From assembly GCF_024679245.1 (NCBI RefSeq), contig NC_090178.1:6512202-6576201 (forward strand): a stretch of 64,000 nucleotides of DNA. Reading direction: 5' to 3'. Of the stretch, positions 1 to 11,011 are shown in pieces; within the stretch, counting starts at the first letter, position 1; each line of letters opens with the position of its first letter. The stretch comes from Pseudorasbora parva. Lineage: Eukaryota; Chordata; Actinopteri; Cypriniformes; Gobionidae. A model generated the notes under the pieces. That model did no database searches, was not told the DNA's origin, and saw only the letters and a list, made by a program, of their open reading frames with translations. The position numbers and the translations under genes were made by a program.

Positions 1-18
1 TCGTCTTCTTTCCCACAG

Positions 19-118
19 GGCAATAGCCTTCCTGGAGGCGTTAGCGTGCATTAAATTCGGACAAGACCTGTTTTCCAAGACGCAAATTCTCTATGTGATT
101 TTGTGGCTCTTGTGTTTG
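19..118 (+). CDS. ptdss1: ptdss1 exon, fourth from last
   Basis: 100 nt between a pyrimidine-rich acceptor (tttcccacag) and a gtgagt donor. It begins with the last base of a split codon and encodes the [17 protein letters not shown] segment and the start of the final transmembrane helix. Confidence 0.92.
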
Positions 119-2603
119 GTGAGTTCCTGCACTTTTTGTCATCACTTTGAGCTTTTCGTAGCATCAGTATGACTGTTTGATTTCTACTCATTCAGCTTAA
201 ATGCCTATTTTTGGCATCTGTGGGAGGAGAGTTCCTGAAAATAGTCTTTTCGGGAAGTGTTTTTGTGTAAGCACAAAAGATGCTGATGTGTAATTGATGG
301 AGTCTTTGTCTCTCTGTCTCTCTCTCGCTCTCTCGCTCTCTCTCTCGTCTGAAGGCTTTCATCACATTCCTGTGTCTGTATGGGATGGTCTGGTATGCTG
401 AAAACTACGGGCCCAGAGAGAAGGTGAGTCAAGGCTTTGTCATTTATTTACTTGTTCCTGAAAAAAAAAACAAAGGACGCACAAATAAAGCATATTGTGA
501 CCAAGGGGCTGTCAAGCTTGCAAAGGGTAAAAAGAGGAGTGGAGGAGTCCATATGACTTCATCTTCCTCTTCACCGAAGCTCTCACGTCTTGTGCACACA
601 GGCATACATTCAGACTCTGGCTCTTAAAGGGTTATTTCACCCCAAAATGAAAATTATCAAGCCATCCTAGGTGTATATGACTTTCTTCTTTCAGACGAAC
701 ACAGAGTTGTATTAAAATATATCATGCTCAAGCTTTATAATGGTAGTGAATAGTAAATGAGATTTTGAAGCCCTAAAAGGTACATCCATCCATTTTTTTA
801 AAAATCCATACGACTCTAGTGGGTTAATAAAGCCTTCTAAAGCAAAGCGATGGGTTTTTGTAAGAATATCCAAATGTATAACTTTATAAACTATAGTCAC
901 TGGTTTCTGGTAATGGCCGCATGCGTTTCTAGTTCACACCAGTTCAAAGATCCACTCGGCCAACTTTTACTCAAGTTACTGTAGTAAACGCTGCACAAAG
1001 CTATCACTCTTTACAATGTCTGACACATAACTAAATGAATATGATTAGCCTTTTGCTTGACTGTTACAACATCTATTAATGTGTTGCTAATGTTAACAAA
1101 CCATGTTCCCGTTCGCCATCACAGTCTGCCTTAAAAAATCAGCATCCTCAGAAACGCTTTAAACATCCTAGAACATCAGTGGAGAAAGGCACATAGTTCA
1201 TAATAACATAACATTGTAATATACATAATATACATAATAATGTATAAATGTACCCGATTTTTCATATCAACAGAAAAATATACCGGGATAACCTGGCTTG
1301 GCTTGAGACTCCTCTGCTTCAGAGCAGTTAATGATATGCTAAAGCCCGCTCACACGTTGACTGGATTGTTTATGACGTGTTTGTTACATCGAGAACAGGA
1401 GTGATTTCAAACTGCAGTTTTAAGGAGAAAATACTCCGCAATAGTGTTGACTTATGACTTTGCACATGGTTTGTCTTAAAGCATATTAAAAACAGCACAT
1501 AGACATATATTAACTACATTAGGGTGACCAAATTTTGATTACCAAAAGCCAGGACACTCGGCCTGGCAATGAGATACTCAAATGACACTCGAAGTTTACT
1601 CAAAGATTGCTTATTATTTTCAATACATTTAAAGTGTGCCCCCTCTGTATGGATAGAACATTTTTATATTTGGGCTAGGACAGGACTTGAAAACATGATT
1701 GTTTGGTCACCCTAAACTACATTAAAAACTGGATTTTCACCACAGGGGGTCTTTAAGATCTTGTCTAAGGTCTTGGGGTCTTGTTTAACACAATTGTTTT
1801 TATACAACTGAAGTCAATTTATACTTAAAACAAGAAAAAAAATCTACCACTTGAGTCACAAAAATTTAAATTAAGATATTTTTCCTAAATAATTTTGCAT
1901 CTCCAGTAAATGTATCTTGATTTTATGAGTAGGAGACGCTGCACAAGAGCGTTAAACACCTGTCTAGCGTGTTTATATTGAAAAAGTAATGGAAAAGCAG
2001 CACAGTGGAATGGAATAACATGTTCTGTGTGAACGGCACTTGCTTCTTATAAGCACTTATTAGCTTATTTCATTGTATTTTTGTGATTGTCTTTAGTTTC
2101 ATTCGGAAAGAACGTCTCATTTTGAGTCCTAGATGCTTGGAATGACGTGACAGAATTTTCACTATTGCATGTATTATTCTTCATATTGTTTCTTCCCTGC
2201 TTTCATCAGTTGTGACCTCAAACCCTGTTGCTTTTAAATGTAAAATGAAAAACTGATGTTAACAGTAGGCTATACAAGCAGTGCTAAAGTGAAAGAGTTT
2301 TGTCATCAAAATAATTTTGTTTTGCCCTCCATAGAGCTTCTCGGAGTGTGAGGACAGCTTTTACAATGATCCGTGTGACAGCATGTCTGAATGCAAAGGT
2401 AAAAACAAAATCATTCTCACTATGCAGCAGAACAGCGGCACGTTGATTACCAGGATGTGATGTTAATGACCGCTTCCAGACCGAGTCTAACCTGTAGTGT
2501 TGTGACCTCTTGTGGAGAACAAGCAAAAGACACATTGGTAATAAGTTCTGAGACGAGGCAACGCCTTTAATACCAGACAGAGTACTGTATATTAGATATT
2601 ATC

Positions 2604-2697
<94 letters not shown>

Positions 2698-3360
2698 ATA
2701 ATATCTATATTATAAAAGGTCAAGCTTATTGGCAAGTGTATTAGATCATGCTGGCAGGGTTATCATCATTAACTAAAACTATTAAAAACATGAAATAATG
2801 CTGAAATAAGTCTGTATAATTGAAAATTAATCTATACAAAAATTATATGTTGCCTCAGCAATAAACTGAAACAAGTTTAGGTTGAAACACTAAAATTTGG
2901 AAATCAATAAATAAAAATGAAATGAAACCTAAATAGCAATTATTCATATATTTTTTTTAAACAGAAAACTAAAATGACAAAAACTTAGTAAAAAGTAAAC
3001 TTAAAAAAACTTGAAAACTGAAAACATGAATAAAGTGCAAACATTATTAATAAAACTAAAATAAAACTGCATCCAGGTAGTCAATGTATCGTTTACATGC
3101 TATGCACCGTATGCAATTCTCAATATATCCAGTTGAGTTTTTCTAAATGTGCATGCATTATACTTGCTATACATTTTGCTTCTGTGCATGAACGCAAACA
3201 TTCCTGCTTCATCGTTTCAAATCAAATTATTATGTAATGTGTTATGTAATGCAATTGTGCTGTAGGAGAGTTTGAGATGGATGGCACAACTTCCTCTTCT
3301 ACCAGGAAACGGAGAGACTCCGAACCATCATACAGAACCTTCAACGGGGTGGAGAAATAA
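19..3360 (+). CDS. ptdss1: Phosphatidylserine synthase 1, C-terminal part (last four exons)
   Basis: PTDSS1 is a multipass ER/mitochondria-associated membrane enzyme that exchanges the choline head group of phosphatidylcholine for serine. Four exons splice in frame (19-118, 355-423, 2335-2398, 3266-3360) with AG/GT borders and give about 109 C-terminal residues. Recognition rests on the run [17 protein letters not shown], followed by a hydrophobic stretch ([20 protein letters not shown], the last membrane span) and then YGPREK and SECED, all of which match vertebrate PTDSS1. The cytosolic tail is polar, contains a basic RKRRDS motif that resembles a PKA site, and ends NGVEK (human ends NGVGKK). 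The first exon is entered in phase 2, so the catalytic part lies upstream of the window. Fish have two ohnologues (a and b); the tail alone does not tell me which this is. Confidence 0.93.
355..423 (+). CDS. ptdss1: ptdss1 exon, third from last
   Basis: 69 nt, phase 0 at both ends. It follows a long (CT)n polypyrimidine tract and gaag acceptor and ends at a gtgagt donor. It encodes the end of the last membrane span and [11 protein letters not shown]. Confidence 0.92.
628..1000. mobile_element. One end of a TTAA-flanked inverted-repeat element, in ptdss1 intron
   Basis: TTAA at 624-627 is followed by AGGGTTATTTCACCCC and then text (CCTAGGTGTATATGACTTTC) that recurs near 51690 in kif13a intron 5. 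No opposite terminus is seen, so this is a partial copy. The rest of the intron (1000-2334) holds a small MITE and otherwise nothing I recognise. Confidence 0.6.
1521..1714. mobile_element. Small MITE with AGGGTGACCA / TGGTCACCCT ends
   Basis: The ends are inverted (AGGGTGACCA at 1521; TGGTCACCCT ending 1713) and the 9-bp sequence AACTACATT stands on both sides (1512-1520 and 1715-1723), a target duplication of hAT-like size. There is no coding capacity. It lies in the second-to-last stretch of ptdss1 intron sequence before the exon at 2335. Confidence 0.7.
2335..2398 (+). CDS. ptdss1: ptdss1 exon, second from last
   Basis: 64 nt between an atag acceptor and a gtaaaa donor. It encodes the [20 protein letters not shown] part of the cytosolic tail; SECED is the PTDSS1-matching motif. 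The final codon is split (phase 1). Confidence 0.88.
2608..2694. repeat. (TA)n microsatellite
   Basis: About 43 TA units. The flanks are themselves inverted (GATATTATCTT on the left, AAGATAATATC on the right), so the whole block can form one long hairpin. It is in the last ptdss1 intron. Confidence 0.97.
3266..3360 (+). CDS. ptdss1: ptdss1 last coding exon and stop
   Basis: Acceptor tgtag, then 95 nt in frame to TAA at 3358-3360. It encodes an acidic/serine-rich then basic tail ending NGVEK, close to the human C-terminus. Confidence 0.88.
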
Positions 3361-3862
3361 GTCCGTCTGTTTTCCTCAGACGGGAACGTTTGCACATGTA
3401 TTACTCCTGTTAATGGAGGGAACATCGGATGACTGTGATTTATGAATGGTGAGACCGTCTCAGGTTTAGTCCGAACATTTCAGAAGTCAGAGCGGTTTGC
3501 AATGCTGCGAAACACTTTGAATAGGCAATACTGTGTGTCCGGTGTTTAGACGGCGAGCTCACTTTACCTGTTGAACTGCAGAGACTGGTTAACCACGTTA
3601 GATCCCGAGCAGTGCTGTGCATCACCGTGTTCTCGTAAGTGTTCTCGCATGCGTGACTCGTAAGTGTTGCTGCTTGTCACTGTATTTTATGTTTTCAACG
3701 GTGTATTATATGCTAGCAATTTCCAATTATGTTATTCATATCATAATGTGTCTACAAATGATGTAAGATCAAGTCAACATGAAATACAAATTTACCCTTT
3801 ATTTTTACTTTCTTAAAACGCGTTCCTGGTCTTACTGTGCATGTTTCACTGGTGCATGTTTA

Positions 3863-3868
3863 AATAAA
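3863..3868 (+). terminator. Candidate ptdss1 poly(A) signal
   Basis: AATAAA about 500 nt downstream of the ptdss1 stop. A second AATAAA at 4717-4722 could serve a longer 3' UTR that would include the dispersed repeat at 3893-4395. The sequence does not decide between them. Confidence 0.5.
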
Positions 3869-3892
3869 ACATTCAAATGTAAATGTAAAGTT

Positions 3893-4395
3893 TGGGGATG
3901 GTAAGATTTTATGTTTTTGAAAGTCTCTTTTGCCCGCCAAGGCTGCATTTCTTTGATTAAATAAACACAGTAAAATCAGTCATACTTTTAAATATTATTA
4001 CCATTTTAAAATGAGCGTTTTCTGTATTATATATTTTAAAATGTAATTTATTCCTGTGATCAAAGCTGTATTTTCAGCATCATTACTCCAGTCTTTAGTG
4101 TCACACGATCCTTCAGAAATCATTCTGATAGGATTATTTGCTGCTCAAGAAACATTTGATTATCAATGTTGAAAACCGTTGTGCTGCTTCAAATTTATGT
4201 GGATTTTTTTATAAATGTTTTTTTTTCCAGTATTTTTTTAACAGAACGTTCAAAAGAACCGCATATATTTGTTTATGAATTATAACGTTATCAATGATTT
4301 ACTGTCATTTTGATCAGTTTAATGCATCCTTGCAGTATTCGTTTCTTTAAAAAAAAAAATCTTACAGACCCCAAACTTCTAAACAGTAGTGTATG
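3893..4395. repeat. Dispersed teleost repeat copy (CTTCAGAAATCATT family)
   Basis: Contains GTTTGGGG, GGCTGCATTT-TTTGATTAAATAAA, CAGCATCATTACTCCAGTC and CCTTCAGAAATCATTCT in that order. The same order recurs at about 10340, 15600, 16310, 25650, 36560 and 41650 in this window. No terminal structure that would allow a class assignment was found. Confidence 0.7.
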
Positions 4396-4737
4396 TCAGA
4401 TTACAGAAGCCAGATGATTTCATGGCCAGTCCTCTGTCCAGACTGACTAAACGAGTTGAATGTTACTAGGTTAAGCTGCTTTGACGGAATCAGGTGCACT
4501 GGCCTGGTCTCATAGAAGCACAAAGGTTTTAGCACTTTTGGTGGCTTCACTTGATGTTTTAGCGTGTGTCGTTTTGTTTTTAGTGTTTCTGCTTCTCCAG
4601 TGACGTTCTACAGCTGCTGTCGTTTTTAATGTTCTCACCCGAGAGGCGTTTTTGGTTTTGCATGTCTGTGTGAAATCACCTATATCAGTTTCTATAAAAG
4701 CTTGTTTCTGCCATTGAATAAAAAAAAAGATTAATTA

Positions 4738-5610
4738 GGGCTTTTTATCTCGAAATGGCAAGAAAAAAGTGCTGCAAAATTTTCATCTTTCAATTCTAAC
4801 AATTTTTTTTCTTAGAATTGTCAGAATTGAGATAATTGTGAGATAAAAAATTCGCAATTCTGACTTTTTACTCGCAGTTGCAAGCTCATATAAAACAGTT
4901 AATACTCTTTTTTTCTCAATTGCGACTAAAATCTATCAATTGTACTTTTTTATATACTTCACAATTCTGAGAAAAAGTCAGAATTACAGCTCTTTTTATT
5001 GCAATTCTTGAGAGTTGATCTCTCAATTCTAACTTTTTTTTCACTTGCGAGTTTATTACAATTTTAAGTTTATATCACACAATTCTGAGAGAAAAAGTCA
5101 GGATTTCAAGAAAGAAACTCAAAATGGCAAGAAAAAAAGTCAGGATTGTGATATAAACTGAATTGAGAGATGAACAATTCTCAATTCTGACTGTTTTTAT
5201 ATCTCAAAATTTAAAAAAAAAATTCAGTTGGAGTCTATATAAGTTTTAACTCGCAGTTGTAGTTTTTTTTTTTTTTTTACCTCACGTTTCTGAAAAAAAA
5301 GTCTAAATTGTGAGATGGAAAAACTCCTTTTAGTGCAATTCCGGTTAAAAGTAAAAAGTCAGAATTGCAAAAAATTTCTTCTCACAATTCTAACTTTTTT
5401 TCTCACAATCGCAAGTTTACCTCTCAATTCATACTTTTTTCCCCTCAATTGCGAGTTTTATAGCACATTTGTACCTTAATCAAAAATTCAGAGAAAAGTC
5501 AGAATTTCGCTTTTTCTTCTCACTATCAATTCTGACTTTTCTCAGAATTGTAAGAAACGTTAGAATATTGAGATAAAAAGTCAGAATTAAAAAAAATTGT
5601 TTTGTTTAAA
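4738..5610. repeat. Degenerate inverted/direct repeat tract (AGTCAGAATTG)
   Basis: About 870 bp built from many diverged copies of a unit like AAAAAGTCAGAATTGNGAGATAAA in both orientations (CAATTCTGACTTTTT on the other strand). It has minisatellite character with extensive self-complementarity and no open frame. Confidence 0.85.
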
Positions 5611-5737
5611 ATGATCCTGATCACCACACACCCTTAAACCAGTATTCTAGCCTTTTTAGACTGACGTTTAACACCAATATCGTGTGCCTGCATGCATGTT
5701 TTAACAACTATCACACGTTAACTTTATTGCTTTTTGT

Positions 5738-5755
5738 GTGTGTGTGTGTGTGTGT
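5738..5755. repeat. Short (TG)n tract
   Basis: Nine TG units. The surrounding intergenic sequence (5610-6526) shows no gene or recognised element. Confidence 0.9.
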
Positions 5756-6526
5756 TGTGTACATTAGTGTTTTTTTTCCTGAAATGATAACTAGAGAGCA
5801 GTGTGGCCGATGAATGTGGTGTCATTTAATGCCATTTCAAATGCAGTTATTGTAATATACACAGATATACACAATATTTTGCACCTATTTTTTTTCACTC
5901 TTTACTCGATTCAGAATAATTAAAAACAGAAATTTTACTTAATGTGTACTGTTAATCGCACGGTTATCAACTATGCCGATATTCTCTAAAATGTTGTTGG
6001 GACTTGTCGACCTGGTTGATACACATATATTCTTCCGTTACTGGTGTTCATAATCCAACACCATTTCCTGTGTATTCATCGTTATCCGATAGCATAGATC
6101 GTTTTCTTCATTTCCGTATTAATGTCCTTCATGACAATCGGTGGACAGTCGGAGCATCACGATGCAACATATCCGTTTGCCAAAACACTTGTTTTGTGAG
6201 TCTGTTTGGTCACTGTGAAACATTTAAATGCCTTTTTGTCATGTTTCTGATTTGTACATTTCACATAAATTGTAAATGAATCAGTGTTTGTCTTTTCAGA
6301 GATATTAAACGACTAGTTTTTGGTGAAGAATGGCACAAAGTGACTGAACTTCGCAGCTTTCAATATATGACGTTTGTTTGTTTGCTCAGAGTTTACATGC
6401 AACTACTTGGGATGTAACTGAATTTTAAGATTAAATTTCATCTGTATCTTGTGACTGTATTTTCGTGTATTATGTTAATAATTTAGTTTTTGAGCATTTC
6501 TGCTTTTGTTTCAGTGTGTCCTAACC

Positions 6527-6936
6527 CAGGGGTTTTCAAACTTTATGATGCCAATGGACCCCCAAATAAGATGAACTTTTTTAAAAGCCCCATAAAAAAC
6601 CATGCAGGATGAACATTTTAAATGAAAAATGACTTTCACATTAAATGTATGTAAGCAGCTTATGCACCATATTAAGAATACTGCCTTACAGCCCCAGTGA
6701 GCGAGATAAAGGAGACCATAGTGAGAGAAACTCACTAGAAAGATACAAAGCAAACATACAATTCTGACAATATGGCAAACAAGGAGAGAAACGTTTAGAA
6801 ATTAAACAGCTTGATTGTTCGGTAGACTTTATCCACTTTTTGCTTTGTCTTTTAATTCTCTGAAATTTTCTGGGGACCCCTTTGAACCTTCTGGAGGACC
6901 CCTGGGGGTCCCCGGACCCCAGTGTGAAAACCCCTG
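6527..6936. mobile_element. hAT-type MITE with exact 8-bp target duplication
   Basis: 410 bp. Inverted ends CAGGGGTTTTCAAACT on the left and AGTGTGAAAACCCCTG on the right, flanked on both sides by TCCTAACC (6519-6526 and 6937-6944). An 8-bp duplication and CAGGG-type ends are the hallmarks of non-autonomous hAT elements. The interior has further foldback (GGACCCC / GGGGTCC) and no transposase. Confidence 0.9.
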
Positions 6937-7423
6937 TCCTAACCAATACAATAAGTAATTTGTTCACTCAGCACATCCCAGTCAGATATTACATTTATAT
7001 GACAAACAATAACACACAATTATGTCAAAATGTCAGTTTTGTTGAGTATCCACATAAGAGCAGTCTTAAATGAGTTAAATCGTCTTAAATGAACATAAAG
7101 AGTTAGGTCCAAGTCACGTTCAGCAGCAGCAGATCTTAGTCACAGCAGCGACTAATGATAATGATCCTTCATTAATGTTCAAAGGCAACAGAGAAAATTG
7201 TTTAATAAGGATAAATCTATTTAATTTACAGGTAAATATGATTATTATAATGGGTTTATGTGAGGATTGTTTTAAGTTCACTTAAGTTAAAAGTTTTTTT
7301 AAAGCCCAATAAATGTTTAAATTGATAACTTTCAATTAAACTGTAATGTTGAATGTGTATCAATAATGTAAAACAACAACTACAAAAAAACACTATTGAG
7401 ACATCAGTAGCATTATTAATATA

Positions 7424-8867
7424 CAGTCTTGTTCAAAATAATAGCAATGTGACAAAATAATATACAATGTGACTAACCAGAATAATCAAGGTTTTTAGTA
7501 TATTTTTTATTGCTACGTGGCAAACAAGTTACCAGTAGGTTCAGTAGATTCTCAGAAAACAAACAAGACCCAGCATGACATCTGTGTGGCATGGAGTCAA
7601 CCAACTTGTGGCACCTCTCAGCTGTTATTCCACTCCATGATTCTTTAACAACATTCCACAATTCATTCACATTTCTTGGTTTTGCTTCAGAAACAGCATT
7701 TTTGATATCACCCCACAAGTTCTCAATTGGATTAAGGTCTGGAGATTGGGCTGGCCACTCCATAACATTAATTTTGTTGGTTTGGAACCAAGACTTTGCC
7801 CGTTTACTAGTGTGTTTTGGGTCATTGTCTTGTTGAAACAACCGTTTCAAGGGCATGTCCTCTTCAGCATAGGGCAACATGATCTCTTCAAGTATTTTAA
7901 CATATGCAAACTGATCCATGATCCCTGGTATGCGATAAATAGGCCCAACACCATAGTAGGAGAAACATGCCCATATCATGATGCTTGCACCTCCATGCTT
8001 CACTGTCTTCACTGTGTACTGTGGCTTGAATTCAGAGTTTGGGGCTCGTCTCACAAACTGCCTGTGGCCCTTGGACCCAAAAAGAACAATTTTACTCTCA
8101 TCAGTCCACAAAATGTTCCTCCATTTCTCTTTAGGCCAGTTGATGTGTTCTTTGGCAAATTGTAACCTCTTCTGCACATGCCTTTTTTTTAACAGAGGGA
8201 CTTTGCGGGGGATTCTTGAAAATAGATTAGCTTCACACAGACGTCTTCTAACTGTCACAGTACTTACAGGTAACTCCAGACTGTCTTTGATCATCCTGGA
8301 GGTGATCATTGGCTGAGCCTTTGCCATTCTGGTTATTCTTCTATCCATTTTGATGGTTGTCTTCCGTTTTCTTCCACGTCTCTCTGGTTTTGCTCTCCAT
8401 TTTAAGGCATTGGAGATCATTTTAGCTGAACAGCCTATCATTTTTTGCACCTCTTTATAGGTTTTCCCCTCTAATCAACTTTTTAATCAAAGTACGCTGT
8501 TCTTCTGAACAATGTCTTGAACGACCCATTTTCCTCAGCTTTCAAATGCATGTTCAACAAGTGTTGGCTTCATCCTTAAATAGGGGCCACCTGATTCACA
8601 CCTGTTTCTTCACAAAACTGATGACCTCAGTGATTGAATGCCACACTGCTATTTTTTTTGAACACACCCCTTTCAACTAATTCAACTAATTGCCCAATTG
8701 CACAGCCTTAAGAGCGTGCATATCATGAATGCTGGGTCTCATTTGTTTTCTGAGAATCTACTGAACCTACTGGTAACTTGTTTGCCACGTTGCAATAAAA
8801 AAATATACGAAAAACCTTGATTATTCTGGTTAGTCACATTGTACTGCTATTATTTTGAACAAGACTG
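7424..8867 (-). mobile_element. Tc1-like DNA transposon, nearly complete
   Basis: 1444 bp between TA dinucleotides (7422-7423 and 8868-8869). Inverted ends begin CAGTCTTGTTCAAAATAATA and extend about 140-150 bp (7424-7575 against 8725-8867). The left arm carries a roughly 17-bp insertion relative to the right. The transposase is on the minus strand and its 3' end runs into the terminal repeat. The long matching arms imply a fairly recent insertion. Confidence 0.95.
7473..8529 (-). pseudogene. Tc1-like DD34E transposase, frameshifted near its N-terminus
   Basis: A cut-and-paste transposase that would bind the element's terminal repeats. The natural start is ATG at 8527-8529 (MGRSRHCSEEQ), but about 20 codons in, at roughly 8468-8475, two bases appear to be missing and the frame meets TAA. 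From 8450 on, 325 codons are uninterrupted. They contain an HTH/GRPR-like region (ERRGRKRK), WTDESK (first catalytic Asp), [10 protein letters not shown] (second Asp) and [13 protein letters not shown] (Glu), with exactly 34 residues between the second Asp and the Glu. The catalytic triad is intact, but the N-terminal DNA-binding domain is disconnected. Internal initiation could give a truncated product, which I consider unlikely to be active. Confidence 0.9.
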
Positions 8868-9052
8868 TATAAGTGATACTGGCCTTCATTCATAAAAAGA
8901 TGCCATTTAAGTTGTTTCTACATTCATTTGGAGTTTAAATGAAATTATTACAATTCTGAAAAAATTAAAAACTCCAATGTTTTTAATTGTTATTAATTAC
9001 AGAAAAAAATTGTGATTTAGTTATTTTTTTAATGGATTGACAGCGTTATATA

Positions 9053-10196
9053 CACTAATCAGGCATAACATTATGACCAATACTAATATTGTTTTGGTCC
9101 ACACTTTGCTGCCAAAACAGCTCTGATCCGTCGAGGCATGGACTCATCTAGACCCCTGAAGGTGTGGTGTGGTATCTGGCACCAAAATATTAGCAGAAGA
9201 TCCTTTAAGTCCTGTAAGTTGTGAGGAGGGGCCACCATGGATCGGACTTGTTTGTTCAGCACATCCCACAGATGCTCGATTGGAGATCTGGGGAATTTGG
9301 AGGCCAAGCAAACACCTCAAACTCACTGTTGTGCTCCTCAAACCATTCCTGAACCATTTTTGCTGTGTGGCAGTAAGACGCATTATCCTGCTGACAGAGC
9401 CACAGCCACCAGGGAATGCCGTTTCCATGAAAGGGGGAACATGGTCTGAAACAATGCTTAGGTAGGTGGTACGTGTCAAAGTAACATCCACATGGATGGC
9501 AGGACCCAAGGTTTCCCTGGAGAAAATTGCCCAAAGTATCACACTGCCTCTACCTGCTTGCCTTCTTCCCATAGTGCATCCTGGTGCCATGTGTTCCCCA
9601 GGTAAACGACGCCCATGCACCCGGCCATCCAGATAGTGTAAAAGAAAACATGATTCATCAGACCAGGGCACCTTCCATTGCTCCGTGGTCCAGTTCTGAT
9701 CCTCAGGTGCCACTGTTGGCACTTTTGGCGATGGACAGGGGTCAGCATGGGCACCCTTACTGGTCTGTGGCTATGCAGCCTCATAGGCAACAAAGTGTGA
9801 TACACTGTGTATTCTGACACCTTTCTATCACAACCAGCATTAACTTCTTAAACAATTTGAGCTACATTAGATTGGACCTCACGGGCCAGCCTTTACTCCC
9901 CACGTGCATCAAAGAGTCTTGGTCTAGATGCCAATGGACATGTTAATGATCTCCCATGTCGCCACAAGAGAGTTTTGGAGATGCTCTGACTGAGTCTAGC
10001 CATCACAATTTGGCCCTTGTCAAACTCGCTCAGATCCTTAAGCTTCCCATTTTTCCTGCTTTTAACACATCAACTTTGATGACAAAATGTTCACTTGCTG
10101 CCTAAAATATCCCGCACTCTAACATGTGCCGTGATGAAGAGATAATCAGTTATTCACTTCACCTGTCAGTGATCATAATGTTATGCCTGATCGGTG
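9053..10196 (-). mobile_element. Second Tc1-like transposon, degenerate
   Basis: 1144 bp with inverted ends CACTAATCAGGCATAACATT (left) and the complement of CACCGATCAGGCATAACATT (right), flanked by TA at 9051-9052 and 10197-10198. It is a different Tc1 lineage from the copy at 7424-8867, as judged by its ends and protein. Confidence 0.92.
9083..9820 (-). pseudogene. Tc1-like transposase remnant, multiple frameshifts
   Basis: The coding trace runs through at least three frames on the minus strand: WSDESCFLLHYLDGR (first Asp), then QQDNASYCHTAKM (second Asp), then SPIEHLWDVLNKQV (Glu). At least two frameshifts separate these pieces. It is a dead copy. Confidence 0.9.
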
Positions 10197-10207
10197 TATT
10201 GTTATGC

Positions 10208-10208
<1 letters not shown>

Positions 10209-10298
<90 letters not shown>

Positions 10299-10327
10299 TG
10301 TATATATATATATATATATACTGTATA
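10209..10327. repeat. (TA)n microsatellite with CTG interruptions
   Basis: Starts a dozen bases beyond the right end of the second Tc1 element. About 50 TA units, interrupted by CTG twice. Followed by a fragment of the CTTCAGAAATCATT dispersed repeat (10340-10410). Confidence 0.97.
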
Positions 10328-11011
10328 TGTATTGTGATTTTCAGAATTTTCAGCATCATTACTCCAGTCTTCAGTGTCACACAATCCTTTAGAAATCATT
10401 ATAATTTGCTGATTCACAGAGAGTTTATCTACTCTGGGGGATAACTGATGCACGTCACAGTGTATCACCCTTTTTGGTGCAGGAATGATCCGGTTTTGAC
10501 CTCAGCTGTGATCTGCATTGGTGGACGGTGAGCTCATTTAACCAACTCGACTAACTAATGGCTTCAGGTTTCAGACAGTGCACACAACGGACAAAAATAG
10601 ACACGTGTTGTTGAGCTCTGTTTCAAACGGGCTGGACCTCACAAAACCTGCCAGGAACATCTAGGTCATATTTCACAAATGAAGCCTATTTTAGGACTAT
10701 GCATTATGGTGCAATTTTTATGTCATTCAAGGACATTTAGCCCTTAAATTCTCACGTTTGCAATGAGTATTAGTAGTAATAACATTAATAAAGATGTGAA
10801 TTGCTATTATATCGTACAATTGTAAGTACATGTCCTGGTAGTTTTCCTTCTCACCACACAGGGGCAGTACAGACCCTCATCTTATGTTTATACAGTCACG
10901 TGATCATGTTTAGCCATTTCAGGCTTCTGTCGTGAAACCCTTTCTCATCCTTCTACTCTTCCTGCCAGTCATTAGACCAGTGTTAATATAAACCACAGGA
11001 TCATCAACAGC

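Noticed and set aside
7591..8316. Plus-strand ORFs at the first Tc1 element
   Set aside because: Antisense shadows of the minus-strand transposase, which has clear DDE motifs.
10124..10468. Open frames of repeating Ile-Tyr, and similar His-Thr or Cys-Val frames at other microsatellites
   Set aside because: Simple translation of (TA)n and (CA)n tracts (also 16030-16246, 19237-19593, 23042-23248, 31468-31698, 36349-36579); not coding.
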